Assembly: GCA_016200745.1 (NCBI GenBank)
Contig: JACQEF010000067.1
Span: 1 to 8,009 of the forward strand
Source of the DNA: Chloroflexota bacterium
Lineage (GTDB): Bacteria; Chloroflexota; Limnocylindria; Limnocylindrales; CSP1-4
Direction: 5' to 3'
Length of the DNA stretch: 8,009 nucleotides
Below, in pieces: positions 1-5,281 of this stretch; within the stretch, counting starts at the first letter, position 1, and each line of letters opens with the position of its first letter. The position numbers were made by a program, and so were the translations under genes. Below the pieces are notes generated by a model. That model was not told where the DNA came from and ran no database searches. It saw nothing but the letters and a program-made list of their open reading frames with translations.

Positions 1-498
1 GCCGTCGGCCTGCTCGAGGTGGCCGACCTCGTGGTCGTCAACAAGGGCGACAAGCCGGGCGCCCAGCGCACCGCCGCGCAGCTCCGAGCCATGCTGGTGG
101 CGGGTGCCGGTCGCGATTCGGGCGGGCCGGGCGCGGGGCCGGCTGGCGGGTCGGGCGCGGAGCCGGCGGGCGGCGCCGCGGGCCGTGCGTGGCCGAAGCG
201 GCCCGAGGTCCTGATCACGACCGCGGCCACCGGCGACGGCGTGCCCGAGCTGCTCGCGGCGCTCGACCGGCATCGCGCAGCGGCTCGTGGCGATGGTGAC
301 GAGTCGGGGACGAGGCAGGCGCGCCTGGCACGCGCAGAGGCGCAGGTCTGGGCCGTCGTGTCGGACCGCGTCCGCCAGCGACTCGGCGACGCCGCGCGCG
401 GACGCGCCACGTCGGAGACGCTGACCGAGGTGGCCGAGCATCGGCTCGACCCGTATGCGGCTGCTGACCGCCTGCTCGAGCAGCTGGGCCGGGACTGA
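1..498 (+). CDS. meaB: Methylmalonyl-CoA mutase-associated GTPase MeaB/ArgK (C-terminal part)
   Basis: The reading frame is open from the first base and ends at TGA 496-498, giving 165 residues; the N-terminus with the P-loop lies outside the window. The visible start is the G4 region of a G3E-family GTPase: VADLVVVNKGDKPGA, with the guanine-specificity motif NKGD (usually NKAD) at codons 14-17. It is followed by the family pattern VLITTAATGDGVPELLAAL and a helical C-terminal tail rich in Arg/Glu. MeaB/MMAA proteins use GTP to load and protect the B12 cofactor of methylmalonyl-CoA mutase in the cytoplasm; that role is family knowledge. Between the G4 motif and VLITTAA there is an unusual Gly/Pro/Ala-rich insertion (about codons 35-64) where relatives have a short linker. 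The mutase genes may lie upstream. Assignment to MeaB is fairly sure; a related G3E GTPase is the alternative. Confidence 0.85.
   Translation, partial: AVGLLEVADLVVVNKGDKPGAQRTAAQLRAMLVAGAGRDSGGPGAGPAGGSGAEPAGGAAGRAWPKRPEVLITTAATGDGVPELLAALDRHRAAARGDGDESGTRQARLARAEAQVWAVVSDRVRQRLGDAARGRATSETLTEVAEHRLDPYAAADRLLEQLGRD
127..174 (+). repeat. In-frame 24-bp tandem repeat within meaB
   Basis: Two adjacent 24-bp units (127-150 and 151-174) match at 20 of 24 positions and encode PGAGPAGG followed by SGAEPAGG. The length is a multiple of three, so the frame is kept. It forms the core of a longer low-complexity Gly/Pro/Ala stretch in the GTPase, probably a flexible surface linker produced by slippage or duplication in GC-rich DNA. 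Confidence 0.75.
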
Positions 499-725
499 GG
501 GGGCTGGGTTGGCGGCATGCCGGGCGGCGGCCCGGGCCGCGCGATGGTCCGTCCCTTGGTCGGTCGTGGCACTCCCTTGATCCAATCGACGCATCAGTCG
601 ACCCTCGGGCCGGTCTCGGGCGACGCTTGGAGCGGGCGGGTGCCAATCGACGGTGGAGCGTGCTGTCATTCGCCGATTGGAACGGGTCGGCGCCACCCCG
701 GGACGAGGCGGGGTCCGGACCGAGA
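499..725. other. Intergenic gap between convergent genes
   Basis: No coding region is supported here. The stretch holds a perfect 14-bp palindrome (527-540, GCGGCCCGGGCCGC), a 10-bp palindrome (712-721, GGTCCGGACC) and a stem of 6 bp with an 8-nt loop (695-700 with 709-714). The 9-mer CCAATCGAC occurs twice (582-590 and 643-651), and CCAATCG at 643-649 is matched by CGATTGG at 674-680. Any hairpin could end transcription of the two converging genes, but none is followed by a T-tract on either strand, so no terminator is called. Confidence 0.5.
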
Positions 726-1376
726 TCACAGGAAGACGATGGAGTCACCGCTCGGTTCCTGTCCGTGGGCCAGGGCGCTCAGCGCGGCTCGCGTCGACAC
801 CGGGAACCTCGATGGAAGCTGGGGGTACTCGGCGACGACATGTCGGTTGTGCCGCGTGTCCGCGACCAGCAGTACCACGGTCGTGAGCCGCAGATCCCGT
901 TGCTTGGCGTTGATTCGGCGTTCGAGGGCCTGCACGTCGCCGATCCGCGTCTCGGCTTCCACCAGGATCGCGACGCCCCGCCCGTCGATCACCGCGTCCG
1001 CACTGCGCAGGTCGCCGGCGATCGGTACGGGCACCTCCGTTCGGAGCCGGAGGCCTGGCCCCAGCCTGGGGCGCAGCCGGGCGATCAGCGCCACATGCGC
1101 GGCGTCGCGGATCGGGTCGCCGTCGGGGTGGAGCGAGGCTGACAGCCGGAGGCCGAGCACCGCGGCCATCCGGGCGGCCAGCTCGACCGAGAGCACGCCG
1201 GGCCTGCCGGCTTCGATCCGCCCGATCGTCATGTGCGACACGCGAAGGTGGCGAGCTAGCTCGCGCTGACTCAGGCCCGCCGTCCGTCGTGCGGCTTCGA
1301 GCTCCGAGGTGAGCCGGGCGACCAGGAATCGCCCCCGATGCCGGCCGCGATCGGCTGGGCGTTCATGCACGGGCAT
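726..1376 (-). CDS. XRE-family HTH protein with C-terminal nuclease-like domain
   Basis: This is a 216-aa protein. Residues 22-78 form a lambda-repressor/XRE helix-turn-helix (ELEAARRTAGLSQRELARHL, then VSHMTIGRIEAGRPGVLSVELAARMAAVLG), so DNA binding is likely. Residues 90-185 form a second domain with strands around D127 (SADAVI) and E140/E142 (ILVEAETR), then a helix LERRINAKQRD and a strand VVLLVADTRHNR. The D...ExE spacing resembles the core of PD-(D/E)XK endonuclease-like folds, but the lysine is not in the canonical place, so it may be non-catalytic; this is inference. The ATG at 1376 is chosen because the only nearby alternative is a GTG two codons in. No Shine-Dalgarno lies next to the start; CACCAT six bases upstream is a weak -10 match. 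It converges on meaB and diverges from the acyl-CoA genes, so it could regulate them, without direct evidence. Confidence 0.85.
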   Translation of the reverse strand: MPVHERPADRGRHRGRFLVARLTSELEAARRTAGLSQRELARHLRVSHMTIGRIEAGRPGVLSVELAARMAAVLGLRLSASLHPDGDPIRDAAHVALIARLRPRLGPGLRLRTEVPVPIAGDLRSADAVIDGRGVAILVEAETRIGDVQALERRINAKQRDLRLTTVVLLVADTRHNRHVVAEYPQLPSRFPVSTRAALSALAHGQEPSGDSIVFL

Positions 1377-1566
1377 GGAGTCATGGTGGATCGGCCCCCT
1401 TACCGGGCGCTCACCGGCCGGCGCGACGCGATCGCGGAACCCTCAAGTGCCAAGCGATGACGGAAGGGCCTGCGCGGGGCCGTTCCGGTGTTGGTTGGTG
1501 CCCGAGGGTTCCATCCGTCCGCGGACTCGTCACTCCTGCGTCGGATGGCACACACCAGTGCCGCGC

Positions 1567-1634
1567 GGGCGCACGGACCGGTCCACGAGCCCGCGTGGGC
1601 GCGCGCACGGGTGCCGTGAGGGCGCACGGATCGG
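1567..1634 (+). repeat. Pair of 15-bp direct repeats upstream of the dehydrogenase
   Basis: GGGCGCACGGACCGG (1567-1581) and GGGCGCACGGATCGG (1620-1634) match at 14 of 15 bases, with starts 53 bp apart. The shared core GCGCACGG also occurs a third time at 1603-1610. The copies lie 50-120 bp upstream of the dehydrogenase -10 box, a position suited to activator or repressor binding. In such GC-rich DNA chance similarity cannot be excluded. Confidence 0.45.
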
Positions 1635-1683
1635 CTCGGGGGGCCCGAAGCCCGCCCGCCGCCACCCCTGGCCCTCGACCGCG

Positions 1684-1689
1684 TACCAT
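1684..1689 (+). promoter_or_regulatory. -10 box of a leaderless promoter (TACCAT)
   Basis: TACCAT fits the TANNNT consensus and ends 7 nt before the ATG at 1697, so transcription would begin at or next to the start codon. No Shine-Dalgarno sequence is present and no clear -35 box is seen. The same arrangement precedes four other starts in the window. Confidence 0.65.
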
Positions 1690-1696
1690 CCCGTCC

Positions 1697-2581
1697 ATGC
1701 CAAGCTCGATCCAGCGGGTCTTTGTGGCGGGCGCGGGGCTCATGGGGCACGGGATCGCCCAGGTGCACGCGGCGGTCGGCCTGTCCGTGGTCCTGTACGA
1801 GCCCGAGCTGGCGCGGGCCGAGGCCGGCCGCGAGCGGATCGCGGGCAACCTCGAGCGCGCGGTGGCCAAGGGCCGGATGTCCGACGCGGAGCGCGACGCC
1901 ACGCTGGCCCGGATCTCCCTCGCCGACGACCCGGCTGCCGTCCACGACGCGGACCTGGTGATCGAGGCCGTGTTCGAGGACGTCGACGTCAAGACCGAGC
2001 TGTGGCACGAGCTCGACGGGGTCGCCGGGGCGGCTGCCATCTTCGCCTCGAATACCAGCTCGATCTCGATCGGGCGGCTCGCCGAAGCCGTGTCACCGGC
2101 CCGGCGGCCGCGGTTCGTCGGGATGCACTTCTTCAGCCCCGTGCCCGTCATGCCGCTGATCGAGCTGATCCGGGGCCCCGAGACGGGCGAGGCCACGGAA
2201 ACCGCGATCCGGGACCTCGCGGCCCGCCTCGGCAAGCAGGTGATCGTTTCCGCGGACCGGCCCGGGTTCATCGTCAACCGGATCCTGATGCCGTTCCTGG
2301 GCGAAGCGATGCGCGCTTACGAGCAGGGTCTCGGGACCGCCGACGACATCGACACCGGCGCCCGCATTGGCCTGAACCACCCGATGGGCCCGCTCGAGCT
2401 GGCCGACTTCATCGGCCTCGACATCTGTCTCGGCGTCATGCGCGTCCTCGACGAGGGGATCGGCGGCGACCAGTTTGCGCCGCCGCAGGTCCTCGTCGAC
2501 CTCGTGGCCGCCGGCAATCTCGGCCAGAAGACCGGGCGCGGCTTCCATGCCTATCCACGGCCGGAGCGGGCCGGCCGGTGA
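1697..2581 (+). CDS. 3-hydroxyacyl-CoA (3-hydroxybutyryl-CoA) dehydrogenase
   Basis: This 294-aa protein has the length of single-domain 3-hydroxybutyryl-CoA dehydrogenases (Hbd/PaaH type). The N-terminal Rossmann fold has GAGLMG (residues 12-17) for NAD binding and VIEAVFED (88-95). SNTSS (118-122) is followed by GMHFFSPVPVMPLIELI, giving the catalytic pair His144 and Glu156 at the 12-residue spacing of the family. The C-terminal helical domain carries NRI (194-196), NHPMGPLELADFIGLD (227-242) and GQKTGRGFH. It oxidises (S)-3-hydroxyacyl-CoA to 3-ketoacyl-CoA with NAD+ in the cytoplasm, the third step of beta-oxidation. The ATG is set by the fold beginning at residue 7 and by the -10 box just upstream; an open frame extends further upstream but lacks homology. 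Its TGA overlaps the GTG of the next gene, indicating one transcript. Chain-length preference cannot be read from sequence. Confidence 0.93.
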   Translation: MPSSIQRVFVAGAGLMGHGIAQVHAAVGLSVVLYEPELARAEAGRERIAGNLERAVAKGRMSDAERDATLARISLADDPAAVHDADLVIEAVFEDVDVKTELWHELDGVAGAAAIFASNTSSISIGRLAEAVSPARRPRFVGMHFFSPVPVMPLIELIRGPETGEATETAIRDLAARLGKQVIVSADRPGFIVNRILMPFLGEAMRAYEQGLGTADDIDTGARIGLNHPMGPLELADFIGLDICLGVMRVLDEGIGGDQFAPPQVLVDLVAAGNLGQKTGRGFHAYPRPERAGR

Positions 2582-3741
2582 GCGGCGCGCTCACCCAGGA
2601 AGAACTCCTGCTCCAGTCGACAACGCGCGAGTTCGCCGCGCGGGAGCTGGCGCCGACCGCCATCGAGCGCGACGAGGCCGAGCGCTACGACCGGTCGCTC
2701 TTCGCGAAGATGGGTGATCTGGGACTCACCGGGGCGCCGCTCCCGGAATCCGTCGGCGGTTCGGGCTTCTCGTACCTCGCCTGGACGCTCGTGATGGAGG
2801 AGCTCGGCGCGGTCGACATGTCGATGGCGGTCTCGCTGTCGGTCCACCTGCTGTCGCAGTACCCGGTCGTGACCTGGGGGACCGACGAGCAGCGGCAGCG
2901 CTGGCTGCCGGCGATGGTCACCGGGGAGCAGCTGGGAGCCTTCGCGCTGACCGAACCGCACGCCGGCAGCGACGCGGCCGCGATCGGGACCCACGCCGAG
3001 CGCCTCGGGCCGGCGGACGCCCCCCACGCCTACCGGCTGACCGGCACGAAGATCTGGATCTCGAACGCGCCCGAGGCCGAGCGGTACCTGGTGTTCGCGA
3101 CGCTCGACCCGACGGCCGGCGCCGGGGCGATCACGGCGTTCCTGGTCGAGAAGGGGACCCCCGGCTTCCGGTTCGGCGCGCACGAGCGGAAGATGGGGAT
3201 CCGCGCGTGTCCGGCGACCGAGCTGATCTTCGACCGCGCCGAGATTCCGGTGGCGAACCGGCTGGGCGGGGAAGGGGAGGGCTACAGGATTGCCTTGTCA
3301 GCGCTCGGCGAGGGCCGGATCTCGATCGCGGCCGCGTGCGTCGGGGTTGCCCGGGCGGCGCTCGAAGCGGCCGCGCGCTACCTGACCGAGCGGCGCGGAT
3401 TCGGCGGCCCGCTGGCGGAGCAGCAGGGGCTGCGGTTCATGCTCGCCGAGATGGCGCGCGAGGTCGCGGCCGCGCGGGCCGTGACGAGGGAGGCAGCCCG
3501 GGCCAAGGATCGCGGCGAGCCCCTGGCCGAGCCGTCGTCGATTGCCAAGTGGACCGCGTCCGATGCCGCCATGCGCGTGGCCACCGACGCGGTCCAGCTG
3601 TTCGGCGCCAGCGGCTATTCGCGCGAGACCGGGATCGAGCGGCTGATGCGCGACGCGAAGGGCGCCCAGATCTACGAGGGCACGAACCAGATCCATCGCC
3701 TGATCGTGGCCGACGAGCTCTTCCGCCGCGTCATCGGCTGA
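2578..3741 (+). CDS. Acyl-CoA dehydrogenase (short/medium-chain type)
   Basis: This 387-aa protein has the usual acyl-CoA dehydrogenase length. The N-terminal helical domain (1-118) leads to the flavin/substrate signature AFALTEPHAGSDAAA (121-135). A middle beta domain has TGTKIWISNA (155-164) and MGIRACPATELIFD (206-219), and the C-terminal helical domain has FGASGYSRETGIERLMRDAK and IYEGTNQIHR. Glu367 in YEGT is at the position of the catalytic base of short- and medium-chain enzymes. It would oxidise acyl-CoA to trans-2-enoyl-CoA using FAD, passing electrons to ETF (not in this window). The start is GTG 2578, overlapping the dehydrogenase TGA in a GTGA junction typical of translational coupling. 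The frame is open for over 1.2 kb upstream, but that extension is antisense or out-of-frame noise. Together with the preceding gene it covers two beta-oxidation steps. Substrate could be butyryl-CoA or a branched acyl-CoA; this is unresolved. Confidence 0.93.
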   Translation: MSGALTQEELLLQSTTREFAARELAPTAIERDEAERYDRSLFAKMGDLGLTGAPLPESVGGSGFSYLAWTLVMEELGAVDMSMAVSLSVHLLSQYPVVTWGTDEQRQRWLPAMVTGEQLGAFALTEPHAGSDAAAIGTHAERLGPADAPHAYRLTGTKIWISNAPEAERYLVFATLDPTAGAGAITAFLVEKGTPGFRFGAHERKMGIRACPATELIFDRAEIPVANRLGGEGEGYRIALSALGEGRISIAAACVGVARAALEAAARYLTERRGFGGPLAEQQGLRFMLAEMAREVAAARAVTREAARAKDRGEPLAEPSSIAKWTASDAAMRVATDAVQLFGASGYSRETGIERLMRDAKGAQIYEGTNQIHRLIVADELFRRVIG

Positions 3742-3763
3742 TCCGGGTCGCGCCGTCGGGTGC

Positions 3764-3777
3764 CCGGCCGGGGCCGG
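3764..3777. repeat. GC-rich inverted repeat next to the thiolase -10 box
   Basis: CCGGCC (3764-3769) and GGCCGG (3772-3777) are exact reverse complements separated by 2 nt, directly upstream of the TAGATT box. It may be a weak terminator stem for the upstream gene (no T-run follows) or an operator. GC-rich composition makes chance occurrence likely. Confidence 0.3.
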
Positions 3778-3779
3778 TG

Positions 3780-3785
3780 TAGATT
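3780..3785 (+). promoter_or_regulatory. -10 box of a leaderless promoter (TAGATT)
   Basis: TAGATT fits TANNNT and ends 6 nt before the thiolase ATG at 3792. There is no Shine-Dalgarno sequence between the box and the start. It suggests that the thiolase has its own promoter although it lies only 50 bp after the acyl-CoA dehydrogenase. Confidence 0.65.
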
Positions 3786-3791
3786 CGCGGC

Positions 3792-5033
3792 ATGACCCAG
3801 TCCGCAACCGGTCCCAACGGCGACGTCTACGTCGTCAGTGCCGCGCGCACGCCGATCGGCAGGTTCGGTGGGGCGCTCGCCGGGGTGCCGGCGGTCGAGC
3901 TCGGGGGTGTCGCCATCCGCGCGGCGGTCGAGCGTGCGGGATTGCCGGACGGGACGCCGATCGACGAAGTCCTGATGGGCCAGGTGCTCCAGGCCGGAGC
4001 CGGCCAGGCGCCCGCTCGCCAGGCCGCGCTGCGGGCCGGTCTCGCGGACACGACCAGCGCCACGACGATCAACCGGGTCTGCGGCTCGGGCCTCAAGGCG
4101 ATCATGCTGGCCGCCGCCGAGATCCGCGCCGGCGACGCCGAGGTGGCTGTCGCCGGCGGCATGGAATCGATGAACGGCGCGCCCTACCTCCTGCCGGGGG
4201 CGAGGTTCGGCTACCGGCTCGGCAACGCGGAGGTCGTCGACGCCACCGTCCACGACGGGCTGTGGTGCGCGATCGAGGGCTGCCACATGGGCACCCACGC
4301 CGAACGCGTCGCGATCAAGGACGCGATCAGCCGCGCCGACCAGGACGCGTTCGCCCTGGCCAGCCACCAGAAGGCGATCGCGGCCATCGACGCCGGGCGC
4401 TTCGACGCCGAGATGGCGCCCGTCACCGTCCGCGACGCCAAGGGCCGGGAAACCGTCGTGACGACCGACGAGGGCCCGCGGCGCGACACCAGCCTCGAGG
4501 CGCTGACCCGGCTCCGGCCGGCGTTCGCGCTTCCCGGCGGCGAGGACCGCGGCGAGGCGATCGACGGCACGGTGACCGCGGGGAACGCCCCGGGGATCAC
4601 CGACGGCGCGGCCGCGACCGTGGTCGCGTCGGAGCGCGCGGTCGAGCGGCTGCGCCTGACGCCACTGGCGCGGATCGTCGGCTACGCCCAGGCGGAAGTA
4701 GCGCCGAAGTGGCTGTTCCTGGCCCCGGTCCGGGGGGTCCGCCGCCTGCTCGACCGGGTCGAGCTGCCGATCGAGGCATTCGACCTGATCGAGATCAACG
4801 AGGCGTTCGCCGCGCAGACCCTGGCCGACGGTCGGGAGCTTGGCTTCGATTGGGACAGGGTCAACGTCAACGGTGGAGCGATCGCGCTCGGCCACCCGAT
4901 CGGCGCGTCCGGCGCCCGGATCGTGGCGACGCTGCTCCACGAACTGGATCGCCGGGGTGGTCGGTACGGCCTTGCGACGCTCTGCCTCGGTGGCGGGGGC
5001 TCCGTCGCCGCCGCGTTCGAACGGGTCGGGTAG
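3792..5033 (+). CDS. Thiolase: acetyl-CoA C-acetyltransferase / 3-ketoacyl-CoA thiolase
   Basis: This 413-aa protein is slightly longer than the usual 390-400. The thiolase signatures are in order: RTPIGRFGG (19-27), NRVCGSGLKAI with nucleophile Cys97, GGMESM (122-127), CHMGTHAE (164-171), TAGNAPGITDGAAA (262-275), EINEAFA (334-340), GGAIALGHPIGASG with His368, and LCLGGGG with Cys398. All catalytic residues are present. It would cleave 3-ketoacyl-CoA with CoA to acetyl-CoA plus a shortened acyl-CoA, or run as acetoacetyl-CoA thiolase; sequence alone does not decide. The segment NAPGITDG differs slightly from the common NASGINDG. The ATG is chosen because it lies 6 nt after a -10 box and close to the start of homology (VYVVSAARTPIG). 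It follows the acyl-CoA dehydrogenase by 50 bp and probably forms a functional set with it and the 3-hydroxyacyl-CoA dehydrogenase. Confidence 0.94.
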   Translation: MTQSATGPNGDVYVVSAARTPIGRFGGALAGVPAVELGGVAIRAAVERAGLPDGTPIDEVLMGQVLQAGAGQAPARQAALRAGLADTTSATTINRVCGSGLKAIMLAAAEIRAGDAEVAVAGGMESMNGAPYLLPGARFGYRLGNAEVVDATVHDGLWCAIEGCHMGTHAERVAIKDAISRADQDAFALASHQKAIAAIDAGRFDAEMAPVTVRDAKGRETVVTTDEGPRRDTSLEALTRLRPAFALPGGEDRGEAIDGTVTAGNAPGITDGAAATVVASERAVERLRLTPLARIVGYAQAEVAPKWLFLAPVRGVRRLLDRVELPIEAFDLIEINEAFAAQTLADGRELGFDWDRVNVNGGAIALGHPIGASGARIVATLLHELDRRGGRYGLATLCLGGGGSVAAAFERVG

Positions 5034-5041
5034 CGGGGCTG

Positions 5042-5053
5042 AGGAAAGGAAGG
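5042..5053 (+). promoter_or_regulatory. Strong purine-rich ribosome binding site
   Basis: AGGAAAGGAAGG lies 8 nt upstream of the ATG at 5062, just after the thiolase stop. It decides the start of the small gene and contrasts with the neighbouring large genes, which have no Shine-Dalgarno sequence. Confidence 0.75.
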
Positions 5054-5061
5054 CGTCAACG

Positions 5062-5229
5062 ATGCAGGATGCGTCCGTCTCGTTTCCGATCGAGCTGAGC
5101 CCGGCGGAGCTGGCACTCGTGCGCACGGCGCTCGAGATGCTCGAGGACACGTTGGGTCACGAAGAGGCCGAGGAGCTCGCGGAGGTCCAGGTCCTGCTCA
5201 GGCGGCTGCCTACGCCCGCGAGCGACTGA
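5062..5229 (+). CDS. Small acidic helical protein of unknown function (55 aa)
   Basis: I do not recognise a named family. From the ATG after the strong ribosome binding site the product begins MQDASVSFPIELSPAELA and continues with two predicted amphipathic helices (about residues 14-30 and 34-48) separated by GHEEAEE. It is acidic, with no signal peptide, membrane segment or cysteine motif. The frame is open further upstream inside the thiolase, but that part is out of frame with the thiolase and is not coding. Starting 28 nt after the thiolase stop, it is probably co-transcribed with it. The Leu/Glu pattern and good Shine-Dalgarno support a real gene. It may be a small helical-hairpin adaptor or dimerising protein; that is a guess from composition only. 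Confidence 0.75.
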   Translation: MQDASVSFPIELSPAELALVRTALEMLEDTLGHEEAEELAEVQVLLRRLPTPASD

Positions 5230-5269
5230 CCAGCGCCTGCGCCGCTGTGGGAACACCGCGGTCCGCCGC

Positions 5270-5275
5270 TACACT
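5270..5275 (+). promoter_or_regulatory. -10 box of a leaderless promoter (TACACT)
   Basis: TACACT fits TANNNT and ends exactly 6 nt before the aldehyde dehydrogenase ATG at 5282, with no Shine-Dalgarno sequence between. This indicates a separate leaderless transcript for that gene. Confidence 0.68.
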
Positions 5276-5281
5276 CCGGCC

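Larger units (their letters stand above)
1377..1696. other. 320-bp divergent intergenic region
   Basis: This gap separates the minus-strand XRE gene from the plus-strand dehydrogenase and must hold both promoters. I see no supported gene in it: the frames that cross it lack homology and a start signal. It contains a 7-bp inverted repeat (CCATCCG at 1511-1517 and CGGATGG at 1542-1548, 24-nt spacer), a 15-bp direct repeat described separately, and the -10 box of the dehydrogenase at its right end. Operator sites are plausible but unproven. Confidence 0.5.

Noticed and set aside
695..714. Stem-loop ACCCCG/CGGGGT as a terminator of the XRE gene
   Set aside because: It has only 6 bp of stem and no T-tract on the minus strand; similar stems are common in GC-rich DNA.
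517..1269. Plus-strand open frames across the XRE gene
   Set aside because: They are rich in Arg/Ser/Pro without domain patterns; the minus strand gives a clear HTH protein.
1457..1696. N-terminal extension of the 3-hydroxyacyl-CoA dehydrogenase from an earlier ATG
   Set aside because: The added 80 residues are low-complexity Arg/Ala/Gly/Pro, the Rossmann fold begins right after ATG 1697, and the -10 box is fused to that ATG.
1309..2577. Upstream extension of the acyl-CoA dehydrogenase frame, suggesting an 810-aa fusion
   Set aside because: The extension is Arg/Pro-rich noise overlapping the XRE gene antisense and the 3-hydroxyacyl-CoA dehydrogenase out of frame; the GTG at 2578 gives a normal 387-aa enzyme.
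3672..5150. 492-codon minus-strand open frame opposite the thiolase
   Set aside because: It has no motif or start signal, and the opposite strand carries a complete thiolase with all catalytic residues.
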